Source: Agromyces soli
GTDB taxonomy: Bacteria; Actinomycetota; Actinomycetes; Actinomycetales; Microbacteriaceae
Length of the DNA: 64,000 nucleotides
Assembly: GCF_022811605.1 (NCBI RefSeq)
Contig: NZ_CP094533.1
Location: 1,240,001 to 1,304,000, forward strand
Direction: 5' to 3'
Part shown: piece by piece, positions 49,822-58,012 of the stretch
Position numbering within the stretch: position 1 is the stretch's first letter
Layout: each line of letters starts with the position of its first letter
The notes under the pieces: model-generated
The model's database searches: none
What the model saw: the letters and a program-made list of their open reading frames with translations, nothing else
What the model was told of the DNA's origin: nothing
Program-made: the position numbers and the translations under genes

Positions 49822-50146
49822 CGCCGGTTCCCTTCAGTCGGCGGAGCTGCTCGTCGAGCAGATCGAAGCGCTCGTTCCACTCGCCGCGGTGGCGTTCGAC
49901 CCAGTCGGATGCCTCGTCGAGGGGCTCCGTGCGCAACGTGCAGCTGCGCCACTGGGCGTGTGCGGTGCGTTCGATGAGCCCGGCCCGTTCGAGGACCTTC
50001 AGGTGCTGCGAGATCGCGGGCCGGCTGATCGCGAACGGCTCGGCGAGCTCACCGACGGTCGCCGCGCCCGAGCGGAGCCGCGAGAGCATCGCGCGGCGCG
50101 TGGGATCGGCGAGGGCCTGGAAGACGAGGCTGAGCTGATCGGTCAT
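49808..50146 (-). CDS. ArsR-family transcriptional regulator
   Basis: 112-aa winged helix: LVFQALADPTRRAMLSRLRS, VGELAEPFAISRPAISQHLKVLERAGLIER. No Cys metal site, as in the ArsR proteins paired with AHSA1. AAGGAG eight nt before the ATG lies within the palindrome at 50156-50169, so binding there would directly block expression (autorepression). Confidence 0.94.
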   Translation of the reverse strand: MTDQLSLVFQALADPTRRAMLSRLRSGAATVGELAEPFAISRPAISQHLKVLERAGLIERTAHAQWRSCTLRTEPLDEASDWVERHRGEWNERFDLLDEQLRRLKGTGDDRA

Positions 50147-50155
50147 GTTAGCGGC

Positions 50156-50178
50156 TCCTTAATTAAGGATTTGCTTAA
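50156..50178 (-). promoter_or_regulatory. ArsR operator overlapping ribosome-binding site
   Basis: TCCTTAATTAAGGA is a perfect 14-bp palindrome (50156-50169), overlapping TTAAG-N6-CTTAA (50163-50178), a rare AT-rich island just upstream of the ArsR start. Confidence 0.65.
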
Positions 50179-50255
50179 ACTAGCTCGACGGCAGCGCCGC
50201 GTCAAGGGGTGCGGTCGCGATCGCGGCGGGGCGGAGTGCCGCTGCGCTCCTCGCG

Positions 50256-50639
50256 TTACTTGCGCTTCTCGGCGCGGTCCTTCAGGAAGATGAGCGGCAG
50301 CAGCCAGCCGCCGAGCGCCGTGATGATCCACACGATGAGCGTCGCGAGCACCCAGGTGACCGCGCCGTCGATGTGGATGCCGCCAGGGAAGAGCGAGGCG
50401 ATGAGCAGCGCGAGGAACGTCGTCACCAGGCCGATGCCGCCCAGCACGGCCGCGGCGTACTGTCGGGCGAGGTTGAACACGAAGGGCCCGAGGATCGCCT
50501 GCGCCACCGAGAACACGATGATCGCGACGAGGAATCCGCCCCATTCCAGGTGGAAGTCCGGCAGCACCCACGACGCGACGAGGAGGCCGAGGGCGGCTGT
50601 CACGAGCGAGATCGCCAGCCGGATCAGAAAGCGCACCAT
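50256..50639 (-). CDS. Membrane protein of the phage-holin-like superfamily IV (PF04020-like)
   Basis: 127 aa with four TM helices (FLIRLAISLVTAALGLLVASW; FLVAIIVFSVAQAILGPFVF; AAVLGGIGLVTTFLALLIASLF; WVLATLIVWIITALGGWLLP) and a basic tail. Matches chromosomal actinobacterial holin-superfamily proteins; no phage genes are nearby. Leaderless-type promoter. Function unknown. Confidence 0.85.
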   Translation of the reverse strand: MVRFLIRLAISLVTAALGLLVASWVLPDFHLEWGGFLVAIIVFSVAQAILGPFVFNLARQYAAAVLGGIGLVTTFLALLIASLFPGGIHIDGAVTWVLATLIVWIITALGGWLLPLIFLKDRAEKRK

Positions 50640-50645
50640 GGCGCG

Positions 50646-50651
50646 AGCGTA
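50646..50651 (-). promoter_or_regulatory. -10 hexamer of leaderless promoter
   Basis: TACGCT on the minus strand, 6 nt before the ATG at 50639. Confidence 0.6.
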
Positions 50652-50743
50652 GCGTGCGGGGCGTGCTCGGCGGGGGTACCGCCTCGGCCTGGGCGCGCTC
50701 GACAGGACGAAATGCCCCCCTTGCAGGGGGAGGATCCCTCGCC

Positions 50744-50749
50744 TACGGT
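50744..50749 (+). promoter_or_regulatory. -10 hexamer upstream of 50758 gene
   Basis: TACGGT, 8 nt before the ATG at 50758; leaderless or near-leaderless. Confidence 0.5.
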
Positions 50750-50757
50750 GGAAAGGG

Positions 50758-51705
50758 ATGCCCCGATCGCGCGACGTTCCTCGTGCGCCGCGTCCCGAGC
50801 GGACCCGGCGCAGCGCGGTGACCACGAAAGCGAGTGGCGCGCAGCCGGGCGACGGGCAGACTGGCGCGGCGGGCCCCGGCGCCGAGCCGCACACCAGGCA
50901 TGCGCATCGGGACGGTCCTGCGCGGGCGTCCGGTCCGATGATCGCGATCGCGGCGGCCGGCGTCGCCGTGCTCTGCACCGTCGGCGCGGTCGTCGGCGTG
51001 CACGCGGCGATCGGCGACAACGACGGCCCCGCCGTGCAGCTGGCGCACCGCGGCGTCGACCTCCGGCCCGACTCGGAGCGCGGAGGGGCGACGGACCAGA
51101 ACGACGGCACCGCAGCCGGCTCCCCCGAGACGCCGGCACCGACGGCTCCCCCCGAGGCCCCCTCGACCCCGCTGCCGACGCTGCCCGCTCCGAAGCCCTC
51201 GCCCGAGCCTTCACCGAGCCCGCGTCCGGAGCGGCCGTCGCCGAACCCCACGCCGTCGCCCAACCCGACTCCGTCGACTCCGCCCACGAACCCCTACCTC
51301 GATCCGGCCGACCCGCGCTTCGTCTCCGAGGCCGACCGCGCCGCGTGGTCGACCGGGCAGCGCGCGGTGCGAGCCTGCATGGCCGAGGCCGGCTTCGAGT
51401 ACCGCGAGTGGGAGTGGTGGAACGGCGGCACGCCGAAGCCCGCCGGCCTCGACGGGCCGCGCGACGCCGCCTGGCGCGTCGCCCTCCAGGGCGACGAGGG
51501 CACGGCGGGCTGCGCCGCGGCGGCGGGCGACGCGCCGTCGATCCCGCCGGAGGCCGTGCCACCGGGGCTCAGCCCCGAGCCCGCGCCGCCGACGGAGGCG
51601 CCCGGATCCGGCGCCGGTCCGGAGCCCGGTGCGCCGCCCGCGAGCGGTGCGCCCGCCCCGGAGGCGATCGAGTCGCCCGACTCCATCGAACCGGCGGCCG
51701 AGTAG
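50758..51705 (+). CDS. Hypothetical membrane-anchored proline-rich protein
   Basis: 315 aa. Basic cytoplasmic N-terminus (~60 aa), one TM helix (MIAIAAAGVAVLCTVGAVVGV, ~60-82), then a Pro/Ser/Thr-rich linker with repeated SP/NPTPS motifs (~120-180), and a small folded region with two Cys (VRACMAEAGFEYREWEWW ... GTAGCAAAAG) that recalls secreted actinobacterial domains of unknown function. It ends in another Pro/Ala-rich tail. Probably an extracytoplasmic domain on a wall-spanning stalk; not recognised further. Confidence 0.78.
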   Translation: MPRSRDVPRAPRPERTRRSAVTTKASGAQPGDGQTGAAGPGAEPHTRHAHRDGPARASGPMIAIAAAGVAVLCTVGAVVGVHAAIGDNDGPAVQLAHRGVDLRPDSERGGATDQNDGTAAGSPETPAPTAPPEAPSTPLPTLPAPKPSPEPSPSPRPERPSPNPTPSPNPTPSTPPTNPYLDPADPRFVSEADRAAWSTGQRAVRACMAEAGFEYREWEWWNGGTPKPAGLDGPRDAAWRVALQGDEGTAGCAAAAGDAPSIPPEAVPPGLSPEPAPPTEAPGSGAGPEPGAPPASGAPAPEAIESPDSIEPAAE

Positions 51706-51722
51706 CCCGCGCGGGCCACGGT

Positions 51723-52010
51723 TCAGCCCGCGAGCGCGTCCTCGGCGACGAGCGGCTCGATCCATTCGAAGACGGGCTCCAGAGCGTCGCGCCGCAGATG
51801 GTGCAAGGTGGCCTGGTCGACGCGGCGGGCCTTCACGAGGCCGCTGCGGCGGAGGATGTCGAGGTGGCGCGAGGCGGTCGAACGGGAGACCTCGATGCGC
51901 TCGGCGAGGTCCGTGATCGACACCCAGTGGGCGCCGTTGAGCGCCTCGAGGATGTGCCGCCGCACGGGATGCGCGATGGCGTCGAAGACGGAAGATCGTT
52001 GACGGAGCAC
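51723..52010 (-). CDS. ArsR-family transcriptional regulator
   Basis: 95-aa winged helix: DAIAHPVRRHILEALNGAHW, VSITDLAERIEVSRSTASRHLDIL. GTG at 52010 with AGGAG seven nt upstream. A 7-bp inverted repeat at 52021-52041 overlaps the TAGGCT -10 hexamer and predicted transcription start, implying autoregulation. It is convergent with the hypothetical gene 50758-51705. Confidence 0.9.
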   Translation of the reverse strand: MLRQRSSVFDAIAHPVRRHILEALNGAHWVSITDLAERIEVSRSTASRHLDILRRSGLVKARRVDQATLHHLRRDALEPVFEWIEPLVAEDALAG

Positions 52011-52020
52011 AGGCGCTCTC

Positions 52021-52045
52021 CTCTCTGAGATCCGCAGAGAGCCTA
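52021..52045 (-). promoter_or_regulatory. ArsR operator and -10 element
   Basis: CTCTCTG-agatccg-CAGAGAG (52021-52041), overlapped by TAGGCT read on the minus strand at 52040-52045. Confidence 0.6.
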
Positions 52046-52065
52046 GCCGACCGATGCCGCCCCGC

Positions 52066-52749
52066 TCACTCCGCCGTGAGCGTCTCCACCCGGCCGTTCA
52101 GCGCCGCGGCATCCTCGTGCCAGAGCGCGACGACCCGCTCGGCGAAGCGCTCCTCGAGCCCCTCTAGCGCCTTCACGCGGAAGGTGACCGCCGCGCCGCT
52201 GCCGCCGGCCTTGCCGAGGCCCTGCGCGACGCTCTGCATCCACGACTCGCTCGCCGCCTTCACCGCGGTGTAGTTGGCGCCGCCCGCGGTCGGGTGCTCG
52301 ACGGTCGTCGAGGAGATCATCGTGATGCGCCCGGCGGGGGAGCCGACGAGATCGTCCCACAGTGCGCGGCTCAGGTGGCGCAGCGCGGAGAAGGAGCGCT
52401 CGAGCACGCGGTAATCCTCCTCGGTCTGCCCGGGAAGCCCGCCGCCGCCCCGCCAGCCGCCGACGAGGTGCACGACGCCGTCGACGTCGCCGACGCGGCC
52501 GTGCACCCGCATCGCGAGCGGCCAGACCTGCTGCTGATCGGTGAGATCGGCGAGCTCGGTCACGAGCCCGGGGAGCTCGTCCGCCATCGCCTCGAGCCGG
52601 CCCCGATCGCTGCCGACCGCGACCACCACGGCGCCCGCGTCGAGCAGGGCGCGCGCCACGGCGCGGCCCGAGGCGCTCGTCGCGCCCGCGATCAGCACGA
52701 CCCGGCCCGCGGGCCCGTTCGTCGAGTCATCCACCATGTCGTTCTCCAT
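52066..52749 (-). CDS. Short-chain dehydrogenase/reductase (SDR)
   Basis: 227-aa Rossmann oxidoreductase. The coenzyme motif is VVLIAGATSASGRAVA (TGxxxGxG-like with one substitution), and DGVVHLVGGW matches the NNAG position. The catalytic pair is Tyr and Lys in NYTAVKAASES, with Ser in ISSTTVEHP. ATG 52749 opens the frame; ATG 52737 (MVDDS) has a better-spaced GGAG and may be the true start. A terminator separates it from the DUF6421 gene upstream. Confidence 0.87.
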   Translation of the reverse strand: MENDMVDDSTNGPAGRVVLIAGATSASGRAVARALLDAGAVVVAVGSDRGRLEAMADELPGLVTELADLTDQQQVWPLAMRVHGRVGDVDGVVHLVGGWRGGGGLPGQTEEDYRVLERSFSALRHLSRALWDDLVGSPAGRITMISSTTVEHPTAGGANYTAVKAASESWMQSVAQGLGKAGGSGAAVTFRVKALEGLEERFAERVVALWHEDAAALNGRVETLTAE

Positions 52750-52787
52750 CCGCTCGCTCCGTGCTTCACGGGCTCCATCGAAAGCGA

Positions 52788-52832
52788 ATCACCCCGAGCG
52801 CCGGAACGGAAGCTCCGCGCGCTCGGGGTGAT
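52788..52832 (-). terminator. Terminator between DUF6421 and SDR genes
   Basis: ATCACCCCGAGCG (52788-52800) pairs perfectly with CGCTCGGGGTGAT (52820-52832); 19-nt loop, 17 nt after the DUF6421 stop. Confidence 0.8.
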
Positions 52833-52848
52833 CCGGTGAATCCAGGAC

Positions 52849-54303
52849 TCAGGCCTCGGCGTCGCCCGTGATGCCGACCGTCGACTCGATGACCGGCTTC
52901 ATCTTCTTGTCGAGAGCCTCGAAGAACATCGACAGCGGGAACTCGTCGTCCATCACGAGGTCGGTGTAGCCCTTCGGCGGCCCGGCGAGCACCTCGCGCG
53001 GCAGGCCCTCGGCCCACACGGACGCGGGGTTCGGCGTGACCACCGAGGAGACGAGCTCGTAGGCCTTCAGCCAGTGCACCGTCTTCGGGCGGTCGATCGA
53101 CTCCCAGTAGAGCTGGTCGATCGCGTCGCCGAGTTCGACGACCGCGTCGGCGACGGCGTCCCAGTCGAAGCTCAGCTCGACGTCGCGCCACTCCAGCACG
53201 TGCTTGCGGTGCAGCCAGGCGAAGAGCAGCTGCCCGCCGAGGCCGTCGTAGTTGCGCACCCGGCTGCCGGTGATCGCGAAACGGAAGATGCGGTCGAAGA
53301 TGACCGCGTACTGCACGAGCTTGCCGGTCGAGCGCATCTGCTCCTCGACCTCGGTCAGCTCCTCGCCGGCCGCGAGGCGGGCGTCGAGCCCGCGCTGGAT
53401 CTTCACCGACTCGCGGAACGCGGTCAGGTCGCAGCGCAGCTCTTCCAGCGAGTAGAGGAAGAACGGCATCCGCTGCTTGATCATGAACGGGTCGAACGGC
53501 AGGTCGCCGCGCATGTGGGTGCGGTCGTGGATGATGTCCCACATCACGAAGGTGCGCTCGGCCAACTGCTGGTCGTCGAGGAGGCTCGCCGCATCCTCCG
53601 GCAGTTCGAGCTTCGTGATCTCGCTCGCCGCGCGCACGACGCGGCGGTAGCGGGCGGCCTCGCGGTCCTGGAAGATCGCCCCCCAGGTGAACGGCGGGAT
53701 CTCGCGCATCGCGACCGTCTCGGGGAAGAGCACCGCCGAGTTCGTGTCGTAGCCCGGCGTGAAGTCGACGAGCCGCAGGCTCACGAAGAGCTTGTTGCCG
53801 TAGTCGCCGGCCTCGAGCGCGGCGATGAACTCCGGCCAGATCGTCTCGACGACGAGCGCCTCGACGTGCCGATCGGACGAGCCGTTCTGCGTGACCATCG
53901 GGAACACGACGAGGTGGCGGATGCCGTCGACGCGGTGCCGCTGCGGCTGGAACTCGACGAGCGAGTCGAGGAAGTCGGGGATGCCGAAGCCGGCCCCCTG
54001 CCAGGTGCGGAAGTCGGCCTGCAGGGCCGTGAGGTACGCGGCCTCGTGCGGGAAGCGCGGGGCGAGCGCGGCGACGGACTCGACGATCGTGTCGACGAGC
54101 GCGGATGCCTCGGGGCGGTCGGTCTCGACCGGCACCGAGCCGTCCTTCACCTGGAGCGCCTGCAGCCGGGTCGCCGCGTCCTTCAGCGCGAGCCAGGCGG
54201 GGTCGTGCTCGACCCCGGCCGCGAGGGCGATCGTCTCCGGCGTGACCGCGTCCTCCAGGACCTCGGGTTCGCCAACGATGGTGTCAAGAGTGGTCTGTGA
54301 CAT
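52849..54303 (-). CDS. DUF6421 family protein
   Basis: 484-aa soluble protein without signal or TM segments. It resembles the actinobacterial DUF6421 proteins (HRVDGIRHLVVFPMVTQNGS, TFVMWDIIHDRTHMRGDLPF, LLFAWLHRKHVLEWRDVELS). His-rich segments such as DIIHDRTHMRGD could bind metal, but no activity is known to me. ATG 54303 has GGGAGG upstream. Monocistronic: a 295-bp upstream gap and a downstream terminator. Confidence 0.85.
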   Translation of the reverse strand: MSQTTLDTIVGEPEVLEDAVTPETIALAAGVEHDPAWLALKDAATRLQALQVKDGSVPVETDRPEASALVDTIVESVAALAPRFPHEAAYLTALQADFRTWQGAGFGIPDFLDSLVEFQPQRHRVDGIRHLVVFPMVTQNGSSDRHVEALVVETIWPEFIAALEAGDYGNKLFVSLRLVDFTPGYDTNSAVLFPETVAMREIPPFTWGAIFQDREAARYRRVVRAASEITKLELPEDAASLLDDQQLAERTFVMWDIIHDRTHMRGDLPFDPFMIKQRMPFFLYSLEELRCDLTAFRESVKIQRGLDARLAAGEELTEVEEQMRSTGKLVQYAVIFDRIFRFAITGSRVRNYDGLGGQLLFAWLHRKHVLEWRDVELSFDWDAVADAVVELGDAIDQLYWESIDRPKTVHWLKAYELVSSVVTPNPASVWAEGLPREVLAGPPKGYTDLVMDDEFPLSMFFEALDKKMKPVIESTVGITGDAEA

Positions 54304-54598
54304 TCGGAACCTCCCGTCGTCGTGGTGGTCTGCGGCAGCGCAGAATCGCCGCCCATCCCAGGGTAGGCGCACGAGCTCCGCGATTGGTTGCGGTGCGACG
54401 CGGGAATATTGCGCCGATCGAGCAAACCACGCGGGCGATCGCCTGCCCGCACACGAATCCGAAAGCGGACGCATAGCGGATGCATAGCGAGCGTGCGTAC
54501 CGTCGCACGAGGCCGGGCGACGGACTCCTCCGCACCGGCCCGGCGCGCCGGCATCCGCCTCGGCGTCCGCCGAATCGACCAGACGAAACGAGTCCCTC

Positions 54599-55117
54599 AT
54601 GACCCACTCCCGCCCCTCCGCCGCCGTCGCGCTCGTCGTGCCGACGATCGCCCTCGCCGGCTCGGCCGTCGTGACGGTGATCGGCGCGATGTGGACGTCG
54701 CAGGCGAACGCCACCCTCACCGCCGCGCTCACGAGCGGCACCGGCACCGCCGTCGACGTCTACGGCAGCCAGTCGGAGATCGTCGTGTCGTCGGGGCTGC
54801 TGACCGGCGGCATCGTCGGCCTCGTCGTCTCGCTCGCGCTGTTCGCGGTGCTGATCGGCTTCGGCGCGCTGTCGCGGCGGGCGCCCGCGCCCGCGCTCGC
54901 CGCTGAGGCCGCCGAGTCCGAGCCGGTCGTCGTCGAGGAGACCGTCGAGGAGATCGTGGTGGAGGAGGTCGTGCCGGCCGAGCCCGCCGCCGAGTCGGCC
55001 GAGCCCGCCGCCGTGGCGGCCGAGTCGGCCGAGCCCGCCGCCGAGGCGGATGAGCCCGCCGGCCAGGCCGGCCAGGCCGACCAGGCCGGCCCGGCCGGCC
55101 CCGCACCCCGCGCCTGA
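54599..55117 (+). CDS. Hypothetical membrane protein with acidic repeat tail
   Basis: 172 aa: two TM helices (~8-30, VALVVPTIALAGSAVVTVIG; ~64-88, GLLTGGIVGLVVSLALFAVL) and a long C-terminal tail of Glu/Ala/Val/Pro repeats (AESAEPAA twice, EADEPAGQAGQADQAG). No family recognised. The 295-bp region upstream (54304-54598) has no gene and contains two GCATAGCG copies 12 bp apart (around 54470-54490) and a TACCGT, possibly its promoter. Confidence 0.75.
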   Translation: MTHSRPSAAVALVVPTIALAGSAVVTVIGAMWTSQANATLTAALTSGTGTAVDVYGSQSEIVVSSGLLTGGIVGLVVSLALFAVLIGFGALSRRAPAPALAAEAAESEPVVVEETVEEIVVEEVVPAEPAAESAEPAAVAAESAEPAAEADEPAGQAGQADQAGPAGPAPRA

Positions 55118-55131
55118 TCGCGGGCCCCGCG

Positions 55132-55225
55132 CACACAACTCAGGAACGCCCGGTCGGCAGCCCCGTGATCACGCGGGCACGCCGTCCGGGCGTTCCGCGT
55201 ATCCGCCGGATGTTCCTGAGTTGTG
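55132..55225. repeat. Palindromic repeat family R1, copy C
   Basis: CACACAACTCAGGAAC (55132-55147) and GTTCCTGAGTTGTG (55212-55225). It begins 15 nt after the stop of the preceding gene and ends 26 nt before the alkD-like ATG. The interior differs from the other copies except for GCCGGATGTTCC next to the right arm. Confidence 0.88.
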
Positions 55226-55239
55226 GAGTGGCGGGAGGG

Positions 55240-55245
55240 TACGGT
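55240..55245 (+). promoter_or_regulatory. -10 hexamer of leaderless promoter (alkD-like)
   Basis: TACGGT, 6 nt before the ATG at 55252. Confidence 0.65.
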
Positions 55246-55251
55246 GCAGGC

Positions 55252-56010
55252 ATGACCGGGGAACTGCGCACTGCCGACGAGGTGCGGGCGGCCCTCGCCG
55301 CGGCATCCTCGCCCGAGCGCGCCGCCGGGGCCGCCCGCTTCTTCAAGACGGGCCCCGGGGAGTACGCCGAGGGCGACGTCTTCATCGGGGTCACGGTGCC
55401 CGCGACGCGCGCCATCGTGCGACGCTCGCTCGCGCTGCCGGCGGCAGAGACCGCGGAACTCGTCGCGAGCCCGATCCACGAGGAGCGTCTCGCCGGGCTC
55501 CTCGTCATGGTCGAGCGCTTCCGCCGCGCCGGGCGACCGCGCGGTCGCGACGACGCCGTGCGGCGGGCCGAGCACGAGGCGTACCTCGAGGCCGTGCGCG
55601 CCGGGCGGGTCGACAACTGGGACCTCGTCGATGCGAGCGCCGAAGTGCTGGTCGGCGAGATCGTCTATCCCGCGCCGGGCGCCGACCCAGTGCCGCCGCT
55701 CATCGCGGAGCTCGCGGCATCCTCCTCGCTCTGGCAACGCCGGGTCGCCGTGCTCGCGACCTTCGCCGCGATCAAGGGCGGGGATGCCGCGCCCACCCTC
55801 GCCATCGCCGAGAAGCTGCTCGACGACCGCGAACCGCTCCTGCACAAGGCCGTCGGCTGGATGCTGCGCGAGGTCGGCAAGCGGGTCGACCGCGCCGCGC
55901 TCACCGGGTTCCTCGACCGCTTCGCCGCGCGGATGCCGCGCACCATGCTGAGCTACGCCACCGAGCACCTCTCCCCCGAGGCACGGGCCGCATACCGCGC
56001 CCGCCGCTGA
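55252..56010 (+). CDS. DNA alkylation repair protein, AlkD-like glycosylase
   Basis: 252-aa HEAT-like helical protein. NWDLVDASA places Trp123 and Asp127 as in the AlkD catalytic pair, with Arg163/164 in LWQRRVAV and Trp203 in VGWMLREVGK at the other cleft positions. It would excise cationic alkylated bases (3-methyladenine, 7-methylguanine). Its stop codon is the first three bases of the 42-bp tandem repeats at 56008. Confidence 0.9.
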   Translation: MTGELRTADEVRAALAAASSPERAAGAARFFKTGPGEYAEGDVFIGVTVPATRAIVRRSLALPAAETAELVASPIHEERLAGLLVMVERFRRAGRPRGRDDAVRRAEHEAYLEAVRAGRVDNWDLVDASAEVLVGEIVYPAPGADPVPPLIAELAASSSLWQRRVAVLATFAAIKGGDAAPTLAIAEKLLDDREPLLHKAVGWMLREVGKRVDRAALTGFLDRFAARMPRTMLSYATEHLSPEARAAYRARR

Positions 56011-56204
56011 CGCGGGCCCGCTCGCACAACTCAGGAAGGCGCCCGGCCCTGACGCGGGCCCGCTCGCACAACTCAGGAAGGCGCCCGGCCCTGACGCGGG
56101 CCCGCTCGCACAACTCAGGAAGGCGCCCGGCCCGATCGGCGCCGTTCCGCGCATGTCGCGGCGCTACAACGTCCATAACTGCCAGATGTTCCTGAGTTGT
56201 GTGA
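56008..56204. repeat. Palindromic repeat family R1, copy D, with triplicated left arm
   Basis: Three identical 42-bp units (56008-56049, 56050-56091, 56092-56133), each carrying TCGCACAACTCAGGAAG, precede one right arm GTTCCTGAGTTGTGTGA (56188-56204). The inner CCATAACTGCCAGAT matches copy A. Looks like an R1 element whose left half was amplified. Confidence 0.9.
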
Positions 56205-56291
56205 GGCGGGGTGGTGCGCGCCGGGCCGCGGGTGCAGGCTGGAGCGGGGCGCGGTGCCGGCCGCGCCGCCGCGCGCAGGAAGGATCGCACC

Positions 56292-56888
56292 ATGCAGATC
56301 GAACCCATCCACCACGAGCCGCCGTATCGGGTCGGCGTGTTCATCGGCAGCCTCGCGAGCGACTCGATCAACCGCCTCCTCGCGACAGCCCTCGAGCGGC
56401 TGGCCCCGCCGGAGCTCGAGTTCCACGAGATCGTCTACCGCGAGCTGCCGCTGTACAGCCGGGACTACGACGCCGACTACCCGCAGGTGGCCCGCGACTT
56501 CAAGGCGGCCATCCAGGACTCCGACGCACTGCTGTTCGTCACGCCCGAGTACAACCGTTCGCTGCCGGGCCCGCTGAAGAACGCGATCGACTGGGCGAGC
56601 CGGCCCTGGGGGCAGAACGTGCTCACCGGGCGGCCGAGCGCGGTGATCGGCGCGTCCACCGGGGCGATCGGCACCGCGGTCGCGCAGCAGAGCCTGCGCA
56701 GCATCCTGAGCTTCTCGAACGCGCCGCAGATGAACTCGCCCGAGGCCTACCTGCAGTTCACACCGGGGCTGATCGGCCCGGACGGCCAGGTGACCGTCGA
56801 GAGCACCGAAGAGTTCCTGGCGACGTTCATGCGGCGCTTCCTGGAGTTCACGACGCGCGTGCTCACGGTGCTGCCGCGCCCCGACTGA
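56292..56888 (+). CDS. NADPH-dependent FMN reductase
   Basis: 198-aa flavodoxin-like protein. The FMN-phosphate loop is FIGSLASDSINRLLA, and TPEYNRSLPGPLKNAIDWAS is the YNxSxPGxLKNAID signature of the family. AGGAAGGATC precedes the ATG. It could supply FMNH2 to a sulfonate monooxygenase, given the convergent SsuABC-like operon, but it may equally be a quinone/azo reductase. Confidence 0.92.
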   Translation: MQIEPIHHEPPYRVGVFIGSLASDSINRLLATALERLAPPELEFHEIVYRELPLYSRDYDADYPQVARDFKAAIQDSDALLFVTPEYNRSLPGPLKNAIDWASRPWGQNVLTGRPSAVIGASTGAIGTAVAQQSLRSILSFSNAPQMNSPEAYLQFTPGLIGPDGQVTVESTEEFLATFMRRFLEFTTRVLTVLPRPD

Positions 56889-56892
56889 GCCT

Positions 56893-56942
56893 CACCCCCG
56901 ACTTGCCCGACTTTCATGGAAGTCGGGCAAGTCGAAGGGGGT
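56893..56942. terminator. Bidirectional terminator between FMN reductase and ssuC
   Basis: CGACTTGCCCGACTT (56899-56913), 6-nt loop, AAGTCGGGCAAGTCG (56920-56934): perfect 15-bp stem, extended outward by CACCCC/GGGGTG. It serves the two convergent genes. Confidence 0.92.
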
Positions 56943-56979
56943 GAATCGGTCAGCGCAGCGCAGCGCAGCCGGGCGCGAC

Positions 56980-58002
56980 TCAGGCCCACTTGCGCACGGC
57001 CCAGCGCTCGAACAGGCCGACGACCGCGTCGGTCAGCTTGCCGAGCACGGCGAGCAGGATGATCGCGAGGAAGATGCGGTCGATCCGGCCGTTGTTGCCC
57101 GAGTCGACGAGCAGGAAGCCGAGTCCCATCGAACTGGCGATGAGCTCCGCGGCGACGAGGAACAGCCACGACTGCGCGAGCGCGAGCCGCAGCGCCGAGA
57201 CGACCGACGGCACCGCCGCGGGCAGCTGCACGACCGAGAGCAGCCGCACGCCGCGCAGGCCGAACGCGCGGCCGGCCTCCAGCAGCTGCCGGTCGACGTG
57301 CCGCAGCGCCGCCGCGACGATCGTGTAGACGGGGAAGAAGGCGCCGATCGCGATGAGCACGACCTTCGACTCCTCGCCGATCTTCAGCCACAGGATGAGC
57401 AGCGGCACCCAGGCGAGCGACGGCACCGCGCGGATCGCGCCGAGCGTCGGCGAGAGCAGGATGTCGCCGAGCTTCGACAGGCCGACGACGGCGCCGACGA
57501 CGAGGCCGAGTGCGGCGCCGACGGCGAAGCCGACGAACACGCGCTGCGTCGAGATCGCGATGTAGAGGCCGAGCAGACCGCGCTCGGCGAGGTCGACCCC
57601 GGCCGTCCACACCATCTCGGGGCTGGGCAGCATCGAGACGGGCACGGCGCCGGAGGTCGAGGCGAGCTGCCAGGCGACGAGCAGCACGAGGGGGAGCAGC
57701 GCTCCGCCCGCGACGCGGAACCAGCGCCGGTCGACAAGGCGGCGGCGCGGGGCGCCGGCGGACGGCCCGGTCGGACCGGCGCCGCCGGTGCTCGCGGTCC
57801 GCGGATCGGATGCCTCGCGCCGGTCGATCCCGGAGACGCCGAACGGCCCCGCGGCGGCGACCGCGAGGCCGCCGTCCGCGACGGGTGCGTTCGACTGCCG
57901 GTCGACCGAGGTCACGCCCGCGCGCCCGTCCTCGGCGCCGGCGCGGCCGGTGCCGGGGTCGGTGCTCGTGAGCGCGTCCCCGCGCGAGGCATCCGCCGTC
58001 AT
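56980..58002 (-). CDS. ssuC: ABC transporter permease, SsuC/TauC-like
   Basis: 340 aa. A ~90-residue hydrophilic, probably cytoplasmic N-terminal extension precedes six TM helices, longer than typical SsuC (~260 aa). The EAA loop is LEAGRAFGLRGVRLLSVVQL. Follows the binding protein by 10 nt. Aliphatic sulfonate, taurine or nitrate-type substrate inferred from family. Confidence 0.88.
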   Translation of the reverse strand: MTADASRGDALTSTDPGTGRAGAEDGRAGVTSVDRQSNAPVADGGLAVAAAGPFGVSGIDRREASDPRTASTGGAGPTGPSAGAPRRRLVDRRWFRVAGGALLPLVLLVAWQLASTSGAVPVSMLPSPEMVWTAGVDLAERGLLGLYIAISTQRVFVGFAVGAALGLVVGAVVGLSKLGDILLSPTLGAIRAVPSLAWVPLLILWLKIGEESKVVLIAIGAFFPVYTIVAAALRHVDRQLLEAGRAFGLRGVRLLSVVQLPAAVPSVVSALRLALAQSWLFLVAAELIASSMGLGFLLVDSGNNGRIDRIFLAIILLAVLGKLTDAVVGLFERWAVRKWA

Positions 58003-58012
58003 CGGATCCGCC

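Noticed and set aside
50256..50639. Holin-like protein as evidence of a prophage
   Set aside because: Belongs to a chromosomal membrane family in actinobacteria; no integrase, capsid, tail or lysin genes nearby.
56008..56133. Three 42-bp direct repeats considered as a CRISPR array
   Set aside because: The repeats are contiguous with no spacers, share the arm of a dispersed palindrome family, and no cas genes are present.
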